26,034 bases of DNA, from positions 1 through 26,034 of the forward strand of contig JAVCCG010000127.1 in NCBI GenBank assembly GCA_030765605.1. Direction: 5' to 3'. Both the position numbers and the translations under genes were made by a program. The DNA is from Candidatus Alcyoniella australis (GTDB taxonomy: Bacteria > Lernaellota > Lernaellaia > JAVCCG01 > Alcyoniellaceae). The notes beneath the pieces were generated by a model, which did no database searches, was not told the origin of the DNA, and was given only the letters and a program-made list of their open reading frames with translations. Positions within the stretch are counted from its first letter, which is position 1; each line of letters starts with the position of its first letter. Of the stretch, positions 7,010 to 16,243 are shown in pieces.

Positions 7010-8620
7010 TTAGGCGCTCTGCTGCTGGCGCTGCATCACCTTGAGCAGCCGCAGTTCCTTTTGCGCCTCGGTATTGCCCGGTTCGATCTCGATCGCGCGC
7101 TGATAGAACATCTGCGCCTTTTCCAGATCCTTGTATTCCATGCTCAGCCGCCCCATCACCAGGCTGAGCTGCACGCAGTTGCGGTCGAGCTGGGCAGCGC
7201 GCTGCAGCAGCACGTTGGGGTCGATGTACCCGGCCTTGAGCTCGAGGGGCATGCGGTAGATGGTCAGCGCCAACTGCGCCAAGAACCGCGGATCGCGGTT
7301 GTCGATGTTGATTGCCTGCTCAAGACGCGCGGCCGCGGCGCGAAAGTCCTTGGACTCGTACAGCTCGATGCTCTGCATGTAATGCTGCTCGGCCGTCTCC
7401 ATCGAGACCTCCTCGGTCAGTCCGGCCAGGCGCACCCGGGACTGCGGCTGCTCGATCTCGACCTGCACCTGCTGCTCGTCGTCGGCCTCGCGGAATTTGA
7501 AGGTCTCCAGCAGGAACATCACGTAGAGGATCTGATAGGTGCGCACCGTGCCGAGCTTGCCGCTGTTGAGCAGCTGCGACAACGTGGGCTCGGAGCGGGC
7601 CATGCTCGTGGCGAACAGCTCCTCGGGCGAGAGGCCGAAATCCTCGAGTCGGTAGGTCCGCTCGGGATTGACAAAGATCTTGCGTCCGCCCTTGTCGCGG
7701 AAGCTGCGACGGATGCGCTCGGAGCTGTAGAACTGCGAGACGCCGCGCAGGATGATCTGCGGCAGCGGGGTCTTGAGAGTCAGGTCCGGGTCGACCACCA
7801 CCGGCCGCTCGATGAACTCGAAGCTCCCCTCCTGCCAGCCGAAGGGGGTCAGCAGCTTCTCCTCGGCCTGAATACGCAGGGCGTTGGACAGCTCCTCGCG
7901 GGAGATCGCGTTGCTTTGCACCAACGCCTCGCCCTGCATCAGCTTGTTCTTCTTCTGCAGCCCGCGCGCAGCCTCGATCTGGCCGTCGTCCAACGAGATC
8001 ATGGTCTTGAGGATCCGCGTCAGCGAGCCCTCGCGGATGTAGTTCGAGCGCACGTTGCACGGACGGCCGTCCTTGAAGTAGATGCTGATCCGCTTGCGCT
8101 CGCCCTTGCAGTCGAGCAGGCCATTGGCCTTGCGCTTGCACAACAGGTGCAGCACCTTGGCGTAACTCTTGTCGCCGAAGGTGCCGGAGAAAGCCCGGAT
8201 CACGCCGTTGGTCATCACCTTGTGCAGCTTGCCCGGCTTGTCCTCGCCATCGCCGATCTGCCCGCGCACCTTGTCGAGCAGCTCGGGCATCTCGAACGGC
8301 TTTTGCAGGCTGGCGTCGGCCTTCCAGCTCTCGAGGGCGTCGTCCTCCGAGCGGTGGCTGCTGACGATGGAGGTCATCATGATCACCGGCACGCCCGCGC
8401 CGTCGGACGTGCAACGGATGTGCGCGACCAGCTCCGGCCCGTTGAGCCGCGGCATCAACAAGTCGCACAACACCAGGTCGAAAGCCTGCTCGTCGAAGCG
8501 CTTGCTGCCCTCAACCCCGCCCCGGGCGCAGACCGTGGCGTAGCCCTGATTTTTCAGAAAATTGCTGATCATCCCGATGCCCGAAGGCTCGCTGCCCACG
8601 ATCAGGATCTTCTTGGCCAT
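7010..8620 (-). CDS. Receiver-DUF4388-TPR protein with degenerate acidic pocket
   Basis: The start is placed at ATG 8620, preceded by GGGGGAG 4 nt upstream; a longer frame to 8677 would add 19 residues before a normal receiver start and lacks such a site. The 536-residue product has a response-regulator receiver fold (about 1-120), a DUF4388/PatA-like region (about 130-360) and a C-terminal TPR region (about 400-525). In the receiver, Asp53 (Leu-Cys-Asp-Leu), Thr83 and Lys107 are conserved, but the metal-binding acidic pair after strand 1 is replaced by Gly9-Ser10 with only Glu11 left. DUF4388 proteins often act in gliding, polarity or stress signalling in deltaproteobacteria and cyanobacteria. 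There is no DNA-binding domain, so output is probably through protein contacts. It is followed in the same operon by a secreted beta-helix gene. Confidence 0.85.
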   Translation of the reverse strand: MAKKILIVGSEPSGIGMISNFLKNQGYATVCARGGVEGSKRFDEQAFDLVLCDLLMPRLNGPELVAHIRCTSDGAGVPVIMMTSIVSSHRSEDDALESWKADASLQKPFEMPELLDKVRGQIGDGEDKPGKLHKVMTNGVIRAFSGTFGDKSYAKVLHLLCKRKANGLLDCKGERKRISIYFKDGRPCNVRSNYIREGSLTRILKTMISLDDGQIEAARGLQKKNKLMQGEALVQSNAISREELSNALRIQAEEKLLTPFGWQEGSFEFIERPVVVDPDLTLKTPLPQIILRGVSQFYSSERIRRSFRDKGGRKIFVNPERTYRLEDFGLSPEELFATSMARSEPTLSQLLNSGKLGTVRTYQILYVMFLLETFKFREADDEQQVQVEIEQPQSRVRLAGLTEEVSMETAEQHYMQSIELYESKDFRAAAARLEQAINIDNRDPRFLAQLALTIYRMPLELKAGYIDPNVLLQRAAQLDRNCVQLSLVMGRLSMEYKDLEKAQMFYQRAIEIEPGNTEAQKELRLLKVMQRQQQSA

Positions 8621-8840
8621 GACACTCCCCCACATCGAACTGCGAACAGCCCGATCGCCGATAAATCCCGTGGCCAAGGCGAGCCAATATAGACCCGCTA
8701 AAACGAATACATCCAGCCGAAGCTTAAACTAAAGTGTCATTGTATGCGACAAATGTAAAGGGATTTTCAGGAAGTATGGCAGAAGCCATCCCTCCCTTTT
8801 ACAATCGGTCCCTGCGGGGTTATTCCTGCTCTGGCTGCGC
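8621..8840. other. Intergenic region, boundary of AT-rich island
   Basis: The stretch lies between the start of the receiver-DUF4388 gene and the stop of the secreted island protein, both minus-strand genes. It contains a small hairpin ATGGC-AGAA-GCCAT (8776-8789) flanked by AAAGGGAT and TCCCTTTT, which together might form a weak terminator for the island operon. No gene was recognised. Confidence 0.3.
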
Positions 8841-10370
8841 CTAGTCCGACTTCTTGGAAGTGGCGTTGCCGATCATCTTAGCGAGGGTGACCACGTCGAT
8901 AGTGGCGCCGACCACCCAATCCACGGAATCATCCCAATCGCCCCATTTGTATTTGACCGGCAGATCGGCCTCATCGCCGTCGAACTTATCGCCCTCTTCG
9001 TGTGGGCCCCTGAGGGTATTTACCTTATGGACGCTGGCTCCCACAGTAAAATAGATACCCCCGAAGTAGAGGTTGTCCGTAACGTAGAAACGGTCCTGGG
9101 GCGCTTCGGCGTCAATGCCCAAACCTAGATTGAAAAGTAGTGCAATCAATGAGAAGCGGTCGAACGACCAGTTGTTCACATTTTCGTCCAGGCCTGCGGG
9201 ATGGATGATGAAAGCCGGGATCAGACTGCAACCCTCGGTTTCCTTGTCGCTGCGGATGGTCTTGGTTGTAACCTCTTCACCCTCTTCATTGGTGGTTGTA
9301 TCGCTATGCAGGAGAAACGTCTTTCCCCTCGTAAAGTCATATACATATTGAACGCCGAACGTTCCACAGTAGACATTGCTGAGTTTGAAGCTGCTTTGTT
9401 GTTTTTCGCCGTAGACCGTATCGATGGTGATCTTGACCTCGCCAGCCCCGCAATCAAGCTTCGCAAGTTCGATTGTTCTAAATTTAATCTGATTGTCAGG
9501 ACACTTAAAACCACCATTTTCTTTTGCAGCAGCACGAGATTGGCTGCTAATAATTGCTTTAACCGCCTCAAACGAGCCTAAAATCCGCCGTAATAATTTC
9601 TTAGGACATTCAATATTCAGATAATGTGTATAATTCAATTGCTTTTTATCTAAGAGCTCATATGCTTCGTTTTCATTCAGAGTGTCCGCTGGTAACAGCA
9701 ACTCTAAAATTATTTTATCGCCCTCGCTCAATCCCGATGGAATCGGTTTGACCGGGCTGCCATCGGGCATAAAATAAAGGGTTACTTTCTTACGACCTGT
9801 CCAGATATTGTTAATACTTTCGTTATCTATTCCATTTGTGATCACCCATCTAATTGCCTGTTGTTCAACACAACTACAGACGTCATCTGATAGGTTTTCT
9901 ACTTCCTCGGTTTTTTTCACGCCTTCCGACGGCTTCCCACCACCACTCTCCTCCGATTCTTCTACAGCAATTTTAATACTATCCTCGTTATTTTTGTTTT
10001 TATCGATTTGTGCCTTCACGACAATTTCATAATTCACACCTTCCGTTAGAGTCAGATTTTCGATCTTTATCTCATTTGTTGCACCGTCAGTTGCTTTCCC
10101 ATTTATATCTGATCCGGAAACTCGGTCTCCTCGATTCAATTCATAGTAAATCGCCTCTGAAAGTCTTACTTTATCCTCGCTGGATTGGACGACGATGATA
10201 TACTTCCCTGGCTTGACAGACGTCCCATCGTAGCTGCATTTCAATTCACCGTCATCGTCTATCGTGCATTTTATAGTCAAAGTGTTTTCTTTTGATAATG
10301 CCGGCTGTGTGGCCAGGATGATGATCGCCGCAAGAATCACAACCGAAAGCAACTTATATTGTTTCTTCAT
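8841..10370 (-). CDS. Large secreted protein of unknown family, island gene 2
   Basis: The start at ATG 10370 is chosen because AGGAG lies 6 nt upstream and the product then opens with Met-Lys-Lys and a typical Sec signal peptide (about 1-26, ending Pro-Ala-Leu-Ser); the frame is open to 10466 but that would overlap the upstream gene. The 509-residue product has a Lys/Asn/Glu-rich N-terminal half with an Ig-like strand pattern (about 30-130), then about nine cysteines spread over the rest, and a C-terminal part (about 390-470) with Gly/aromatic-rich alternating strands that could be membrane-associated beta structure. I do not recognise the family. It starts 31 nt after the trypsin-like peptidase gene and shares its AT-rich codon use, so the two form one transcription unit. 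Confidence 0.75.
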   Translation of the reverse strand: MKKQYKLLSVVILAAIIILATQPALSKENTLTIKCTIDDDGELKCSYDGTSVKPGKYIIVVQSSEDKVRLSEAIYYELNRGDRVSGSDINGKATDGATNEIKIENLTLTEGVNYEIVVKAQIDKNKNNEDSIKIAVEESEESGGGKPSEGVKKTEEVENLSDDVCSCVEQQAIRWVITNGIDNESINNIWTGRKKVTLYFMPDGSPVKPIPSGLSEGDKIILELLLPADTLNENEAYELLDKKQLNYTHYLNIECPKKLLRRILGSFEAVKAIISSQSRAAAKENGGFKCPDNQIKFRTIELAKLDCGAGEVKITIDTVYGEKQQSSFKLSNVYCGTFGVQYVYDFTRGKTFLLHSDTTTNEEGEEVTTKTIRSDKETEGCSLIPAFIIHPAGLDENVNNWSFDRFSLIALLFNLGLGIDAEAPQDRFYVTDNLYFGGIYFTVGASVHKVNTLRGPHEEGDKFDGDEADLPVKYKWGDWDDSVDWVVGATIDVVTLAKMIGNATSKKSD

Positions 10371-10401
10371 TTCTAACTCCTGTTCGTTCTGTTTTAATCG
10401 T

Positions 10402-11328
10402 TCAGAGGATACTTGCGAACTCCGTGAAGTAAGAGTGCTTATTATCCTCAAAATAACTTCCTTCATCTCCTCCGGTTAATAATCCAAGCGGCGTTAAAGA
10501 TTTTTCGTCCCATAAGATCGTGCCACTGTCGCCATGCGACGTGCAGAGTTGGGTCTGGATTAATAAGTCGAATTTATATATTTTGCCCATGACCTTGACC
10601 TTGACGTTGCTTCGATGAATATCCTGAATGTCAACCGGTACAATCCTGTTTTCGTTGGGAATATATACCTCGAAGGATCTATTTTTAGAGATTTCATCCT
10701 TGCCTTCAGCTAGCCGGGGTTTCTTGAACTCTTTTAGCTTATTTTGACAGAATATTTTATTCTCAAAATGTCCTTCGATGGTTAGCTTGATTTTTACAAT
10801 ATCCAAGGACAGAGTACTGTAGAATGTTTCCTGAACAGTTCCGATTTGGTTTTGATAACAATAAACAGCAGTACCCTTTTTTGCTTGTACTCCCACTACA
10901 TGTGCAGCTGTTAGGGCATACCATTGATCGCCTTTTTTAAAAAACCAAGAGATAACTCCGTCGTGTTTATTGCGGGCTGTAACCGGCTTTGTGGCTATTG
11001 GTGCACAGAGAGTTAGGTTTATCACCTTGTGTGCTTGAATCACCCGTTTTGGTTGCTGAATTACATCGGTTGGAAATCTATACTTAACTTTATCGTGTTG
11101 AAAATTAAAGGATTTCGGAATGACTTTTATATTTTTCTTTTTCGGTAATTCTGTCTTTTCATACTTGCGGGAGACATAGAGCCTTATGCTCAGCTTCTTC
11201 GTGCGCTTGCCAGCACTGTATTTGCGGCCCATGCCCACAGATTGAACACCATAGCCCTTATCCTTGCCGACGAACTTCTTCCGGGCTTTCTCAACTGCTA
11301 ACAGCTCAATGGCAACGGGGATTGACAT
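10402..11328 (-). CDS. Trypsin-like serine peptidase with Nal1-type N-terminal domain
   Basis: The 308-residue product starts at ATG 11328 with GGGAGG at 11334-11339, 5 nt upstream. The C-terminal ~190 residues have all three chymotrypsin-fold motifs: Thr-Ala-Ala-His (His143), Ser-Leu-Asp-Ile-Val-Lys (Asp176) and His-Gly-Asp-Ser-Gly (Ser268). The N-terminal ~90 residues have the pattern Gly-Val-Gln-Ser-Val-Gly-Met-Gly-Arg-Lys, an Ile-Arg-Leu-Tyr-Val strand, Val-Ile-Pro and Pro-Thr-Asp-Val-Ile, which resembles the domain that precedes the peptidase in Nal1-like bacterial proteins. There is no signal peptide and the N-terminus is very Lys-rich, so the enzyme is probably cytoplasmic. It is the first gene of an AT-rich operon with a large secreted protein. 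The substrate is unknown. Confidence 0.85.
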   Translation of the reverse strand: MSIPVAIELLAVEKARKKFVGKDKGYGVQSVGMGRKYSAGKRTKKLSIRLYVSRKYEKTELPKKKNIKVIPKSFNFQHDKVKYRFPTDVIQQPKRVIQAHKVINLTLCAPIATKPVTARNKHDGVISWFFKKGDQWYALTAAHVVGVQAKKGTAVYCYQNQIGTVQETFYSTLSLDIVKIKLTIEGHFENKIFCQNKLKEFKKPRLAEGKDEISKNRSFEVYIPNENRIVPVDIQDIHRSNVKVKVMGKIYKFDLLIQTQLCTSHGDSGTILWDEKSLTPLGLLTGGDEGSYFEDNKHSYFTEFASIL

Positions 11329-11638
11329 TAGGGCCTCCCAGGCTTGAACAAGGCTGCCGTTGCTTAGTTGGATTTATTATATTATTTTTTATTTTTATAG
11401 CAAATTATCCCTTGATTAGCAAGCTTTTATTAATATATTGATATGTATTTGACATTAAACCATTAATCCCTTTAGGCTCATTGCTTGCTAAACGGGTAAA
11501 CTGCCTCGTATCAATCAACACGCCTATGGACGCGGCTTTTCGACCCATGGGTTGGCTACTCGGGACAGCGGTGCGGTTATTGGACGCCCTCCGCCGATTT
11601 GACAGCAGCCCTCCGGCTCTTCAGACTTCCGGATCGAG
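11329..11638. other. AT-rich divergent intergenic region
   Basis: The 310-bp gap separates the minus-strand peptidase operon from the plus-strand asparagine-synthase-like gene. Bases about 11365-11470 are strikingly AT-rich and include a good minus-strand promoter (listed separately). TTGACA at 11449-11454 with TTTAGG at 11471-11476 could be a weak plus-strand promoter. From about 11520 composition returns to GC-rich; the frame of the downstream gene is closed by TGA at 11600-11602 and contains no start before 11639. No RNA gene was recognised. Confidence 0.5.
11394..11422 (-). promoter_or_regulatory. Sigma70-type promoter of the peptidase operon
   Basis: On the minus strand, TTGCTA (11422-11417) and TATAAA (11399-11394) are separated by exactly 17 nt. 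Transcription would begin near 11387, leaving a leader of about 58 nt before the peptidase start. Confidence 0.55.
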
Positions 11639-13417
11639 ATGGGCATCGAGGCAATTCACGGCGAGTTGGACCTGGAGGGCGCGCAGGAAGCGCGTTTCCG
11701 GCCGTCGTCCGGGTGCGTCGAGCTGTCGCAGAGCGGTTTGAGCGGCCTGTTTCACGGAGAGCTGTACAACCGCGACGAGCTGATCCAAGGCCTCGGAACC
11801 TGCCCCAAGGACATTATCGACAGCGAGCTGGTCCTGAGGCTCTACGAGCGTTGGGGCGACGAATGTCTGGCAATGCTCGACGGCCGTTTCAGTATGGCGT
11901 TGTGGGATACGCCGCAACGCAGGCTGCTGCTGGCGCGCGACCGCTTTGGCCAGGCCACGCTCTATTGGCACCAATGCGGCGCAAGCCTGGCCTTTGCCTC
12001 GCAGCTCGACGCCCTGACATCTTCGCCGGGTTTCGCTCCGCAGCTGGATCGGGCCGGGCTCAACGAGTATCTCAGTCAGGGCTATGTCTGCCCGCCGCGC
12101 ACCATGTTTCAGGGGGTCCACGCGCTGAAGCCCGGCCAAGCGCTGAACTTTGATCAAGGCGGCGTGCGCGAGTTCGATTATTGGTCGCTGCCCGATCAGT
12201 TGGAACCCGCGGCGTCCGAGGATCAGCTGGTCGAGCAAATGCGCGAGCTGTTGGCGCGCGCGGCCAAACGCAGGTTCAGCAGACACCAGCGGCCCGTGAT
12301 GCTGCTCAGCGGCGGAATCGACTCGGCCCTGCTGGCCTGTCTGGCAGCGGAAAACAACGGCCGTGTGTCCGCCTATCACGCGGGATTCGGCGACCTCGCC
12401 TTTGACAACCGATGCTGGGCGTCCGAACTCATGCGCTGGGGATTGGTCGACCTGCACGGCATCTCGCTGCAACACGACGCTCTGCGCATGTTGCCCGAAC
12501 TCGTGCGCCACGACCACGAGCTGTGCGCCAATCCCTCGAGCCTGCCGATCCTGGCCCTGGCGCGCGAGATCGGCCAAGGGACGACAGTGGACACGATCTT
12601 CACCGGCACGGGCATGGACGAGCTGATGGCGGGCTGCGAAACAATCAGGGCGGACCTGTTCGCCCATTACTATGGACGATTCGCGCCCAAACAGTTGCAG
12701 CGCATGTTGGCCGCGCGGGCCGAGGCACTGAGCGATACGGCCTGGCCCGTGGGGTGGCGTTTCAGGATCAAGCTGCTGCTCAGGGGTGCGCAATACGGGC
12801 CGAGCCGCGCACACATCTTTTGGCGTGAGTCCCTCGGCGATCAGCGCAAGGCCGAGCTGCTGACCGACCCGACGCTTGCCGAAACCGGCGAGCCCCACGG
12901 GCAGTACGCCGCACTGCTGGCGAACGTCGCCGGGCCCGCGAACTTCAACCGGATCGCCAACGCCGACCTGAGGATCCTCTCGCCGTGCTGGAATCAGCAG
13001 ATGTTCCGGCCGGGATTGCGCGCCGCGGGCCTCAGTCCGTGCCATCCATACCTGGACAACGAGCTGGCGCGGTTCTGCATTGAGCTGCCGTTTCGCTACA
13101 AGCTGCGCGGGCTGCGCTCCAAGTACCTGCTCAAGCGCGCCGCAAGTCGCTGGCTGCCCCGGCGTCTGGTGAACCAGCGTAAGCGCGGGCTGAGCGTGCC
13201 GGTGGGCGAATGGATCCGCTGCGACCGTCACGAGTTGGTCGAGCGTTACCTCGGCCCGGAACGGATGTGCAAGTTGGGGTTATTCGATCCGCGGGCCGTG
13301 TCGGAACTGCGCGAGCAACATCGCCGAGGCGGCGAGGATCACACCTTCAGCATCTGGACGCTGCTGGTCTTCTCGGCCTGGCACGAGGCGCACCTCGAGG
13401 CCAAGCCCTCGACCTAA
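11639..13417 (+). CDS. Asparagine-synthase-like protein lacking the glutaminase Cys
   Basis: The 592-residue product matches class II amidotransferase/asparagine synthetases from the motif His-Gly-Glu-Leu-Tyr-Asn (39-44, family Asn-Gly-Glu-Ile-Tyr-Asn) onward. It keeps the Phe-Ser-Met-Ala-Leu-Trp-Asp and Ala-Arg-Asp-Arg-Phe-Gly segments of the glutaminase fold, the ATP-pyrophosphatase loop SGGIDS (224-229), Gly-Thr-Gly-Met-Asp-Glu-Leu, and the C-terminal Lys-Tyr-Leu-Leu-Lys block. The family N-terminus (Met-Cys-Gly-Ile and the Arg-Gly-Pro-Asp region) is missing, and an in-frame TGA at 11600 rules out a simple upstream extension. It may use free ammonia or another amine, as in natural-product or polysaccharide-modifying relatives, or be 5'-truncated. 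It ends 5 bp from the stop of the convergent protease gene. Confidence 0.8.
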   Translation: MGIEAIHGELDLEGAQEARFRPSSGCVELSQSGLSGLFHGELYNRDELIQGLGTCPKDIIDSELVLRLYERWGDECLAMLDGRFSMALWDTPQRRLLLARDRFGQATLYWHQCGASLAFASQLDALTSSPGFAPQLDRAGLNEYLSQGYVCPPRTMFQGVHALKPGQALNFDQGGVREFDYWSLPDQLEPAASEDQLVEQMRELLARAAKRRFSRHQRPVMLLSGGIDSALLACLAAENNGRVSAYHAGFGDLAFDNRCWASELMRWGLVDLHGISLQHDALRMLPELVRHDHELCANPSSLPILALAREIGQGTTVDTIFTGTGMDELMAGCETIRADLFAHYYGRFAPKQLQRMLAARAEALSDTAWPVGWRFRIKLLLRGAQYGPSRAHIFWRESLGDQRKAELLTDPTLAETGEPHGQYAALLANVAGPANFNRIANADLRILSPCWNQQMFRPGLRAAGLSPCHPYLDNELARFCIELPFRYKLRGLRSKYLLKRAASRWLPRRLVNQRKRGLSVPVGEWIRCDRHELVERYLGPERMCKLGLFDPRAVSELREQHRRGGEDHTFSIWTLLVFSAWHEAHLEAKPST

Positions 13418-13422
13418 GGCGT

Positions 13423-15174
13423 TTACGGTTGGGGATCCTCTGAGCCGTCGTTCGGTTGTTCCTCGGGCACGACCACGTCGTTCACCGGCTCGAGCAGCCG
13501 CCGCGCCGCGCTGAGCATGGTTTCGTTGGTCGGCGGCGGCAACGAGCTGAGCAGGTCCTGGGCCAGGAGCATCAGCGCATCCGGGTCCTCGGCCTCGAGT
13601 TCCTCGGGCACGCGTCCGGCGTTGCGGTAGAACCAGTAGAGCTTCTCCGCGTCCACGCGCAGGCCTGCCCGGCTCTGCTCGGGCGAGCTATTGGGCAGGA
13701 AGCCCTCGAGGTTCTCCTCGCCAAAGGGCCGGTCGAGTTCGCCCTCATCGGTTGTGTAGTACAGCTGGATGTCGGGAACAATACCCGAGGCCTGAATCGA
13801 GCGTCCCGAAGGCGTGTAGTACATGCTGGTGGTCAGCGCCACATGGCTCTGGTCGTCGACGCTGATAATGCTCTGCACCGAGCCCTTGCCGAAGGTAGTG
13901 CCGCCGATGATCAGCCCGCGGCCCTGATCCTGGATCGCTCCGGCCACGATCTCGCTGGCCGAGGCGCTGCCGAAGTTGGTGAGCACGATCAGCGGCACGT
14001 CGTTCAGTGTGCCGCGACGTCCGGCCTTGATCACGCTGGAGCTGTTGGGTGCACGGCCGCGGGTCGAGACGATCACGCCGCTTTGGATGAAGTCGTCGGT
14101 CACGTCGACCGCCGCTGTGAGCAGGCCGCCGGGATTGTTGCGCAGGTCCAGCACCAGACCGCGCAATCCCTGAGGCCCGTCCTGAAGCTGTTGCAGGGCG
14201 CGGCGCAGGTCGCCGGCTGTCTTGCGGTTGAACTGGCGTACGCGCACGTAGCCCACGCCGTGCTCCAGCGCCTGGAAACGCACGGCCTCGACCTCGATCG
14301 TGCCGCGCACGATGCTCACGTCGAACGGCTGCTCAAGCCCCTCGCGCTCGATAGAGAGCACCACCGGCGTACCCTGGGGGCCGCGGATCTTTTCCACCGC
14401 GCCGAACAGTGTGATGTTCACAGCCGAGCGGCCGTCGATGGCCACGATCAGGTCGCCGGCGAGCAGCCCCGCGCGATGAGCCGGAGTGCCCTCGATCGGC
14501 GCAATCACCGTCAGCCGACGGTCGCGCATGCCGATCTCGATGCCGATGCCGCCGAAGCTGCCCGAGGTTTCCTCTTCAAACCTGCGCGCCTCTTCGGGGT
14601 CGATGAAGTCCGAGTGCGGGTCCAACCGCGCGAGCATGCCGCTCAACGCGTAGTACAGCAGCTCGCGCTGATCGATCTCGCCGCCGTGCTGCGCGGCGAA
14701 GCTGCATCCGGCAAGCAGCTGCTCGATCCGCTCTTCGCGCCCGCCGGAGAAGTCGAGTTGCTTGGTCTCGCCGCGCACCTCGAGTGTCACCGCGTCCGGC
14801 GGGTCGCCCGGGCCCACGGTCGTCGAGGCGATCTTCGGTTCCTCGGGCTGCGCCGGGTCGGACTGCGCGTCCTGAGGCTCAGCCTCGGGCAGGGGCTCGG
14901 TTGCGGCCTCGGGGTCGATCGGCTGTTCTTCGTCGATCGGCGGCTCGTTTAAAAATTGCACGCCCTGGGCAATCGCCTCTGCGGCCCAGACCATCAGCAT
15001 GCGTTCGTCGACCTGCTTGATGTAGTGGTCTTCCACCAGCTCGAGGGTCGAAACGACCAGCACCGCGTCGCCCGCCGGCTCGGCTCCGTGCAATTGGGCC
15101 GGTACGCGCCACAGCGCTGCCGCCGCGATCAGCGCGGCGAGCAGCAACAGTTGGATCGTGCGTTTGAGTCTCAC
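13423..15174 (-). CDS. C-terminal processing protease, S41 family (CtpA-like)
   Basis: The start is set at GTG 15174, with AAAGGAG about 10 nt upstream and 22 nt after the MoxR gene; a longer frame to 15240 would overlap MoxR. The 583-residue product has an N-terminal membrane segment or signal (about 4-24), a helical region interrupted by an acidic Pro/Glu/Ala-rich linker (about 77-118), a PDZ domain (about 206-283) and the S41 catalytic core. Catalytic Ser405 lies in Gly-Ser-Ala-Ser-Ala-Ser-Glu, followed by Asp416 and Lys430 (Phe-Gly-Lys-Gly-Ser-Val-Gln), the spacing known for Tsp/CtpA. It trims or degrades periplasmic proteins from their C-termini. It is the last gene of the MoxR/VWA operon, so its substrates may include those membrane proteins. 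The linker is unusual for the family. Confidence 0.92.
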   Translation of the reverse strand: MRLKRTIQLLLLAALIAAAALWRVPAQLHGAEPAGDAVLVVSTLELVEDHYIKQVDERMLMVWAAEAIAQGVQFLNEPPIDEEQPIDPEAATEPLPEAEPQDAQSDPAQPEEPKIASTTVGPGDPPDAVTLEVRGETKQLDFSGGREERIEQLLAGCSFAAQHGGEIDQRELLYYALSGMLARLDPHSDFIDPEEARRFEEETSGSFGGIGIEIGMRDRRLTVIAPIEGTPAHRAGLLAGDLIVAIDGRSAVNITLFGAVEKIRGPQGTPVVLSIEREGLEQPFDVSIVRGTIEVEAVRFQALEHGVGYVRVRQFNRKTAGDLRRALQQLQDGPQGLRGLVLDLRNNPGGLLTAAVDVTDDFIQSGVIVSTRGRAPNSSSVIKAGRRGTLNDVPLIVLTNFGSASASEIVAGAIQDQGRGLIIGGTTFGKGSVQSIISVDDQSHVALTTSMYYTPSGRSIQASGIVPDIQLYYTTDEGELDRPFGEENLEGFLPNSSPEQSRAGLRVDAEKLYWFYRNAGRVPEELEAEDPDALMLLAQDLLSSLPPPTNETMLSAARRLLEPVNDVVVPEEQPNDGSEDPQP

Positions 15175-15196
15175 GTTCCGTCCGCTCCTTTGCAAC

Positions 15197-16195
<999 letters not shown>

Positions 16196-16214
16196 CGGTC
16201 GCTCCCTTTAGTCC

Positions 16215-16243
16215 AGCCCGAATTATTTTCGACAATCCAGGCT
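16215..16243 (-). repeat. Intra-operon stem-loop made of the GCCYGGATT motif
   Basis: In the minus-strand transcript AGCCTGGATT (16243-16234) pairs with AATTCGGGCT (16224-16215), 10 bp with two G-U pairs and a 9-nt loop. The first bases overlap the TAG stop of the double-VWA gene, and the MoxR ribosome binding site follows about 10 nt later. The left arm matches the ends of the palindrome at 4023-4202, so this may be a degenerate miniature copy. It could set the relative expression of MoxR or be an mRNA processing site. Confidence 0.55.

Noticed and set aside
6980-8692. 570-codon plus-strand open frame
   Set aside because: It lies fully antisense to the receiver-DUF4388 gene, which has recognisable domains; the Leu/His/Gln-rich composition is typical of GC-rich shadow frames.
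8776-8789. Strong terminator for the island operon
   Set aside because: The hairpin has only a 5-bp stem and no adjacent U-tract, so it is mentioned only as a possibility.
11621-13231. 536-codon minus-strand open frame opposite the asparagine-synthase-like gene
   Set aside because: The plus-strand frame contains SGGIDS and other family motifs; the antisense product shows none.
13456-14952. Long plus-strand open frame opposite the S41 protease
   Set aside because: The minus strand has clear PDZ and S41 catalytic motifs; the plus-strand product is Arg/His/Val-rich shadow sequence.
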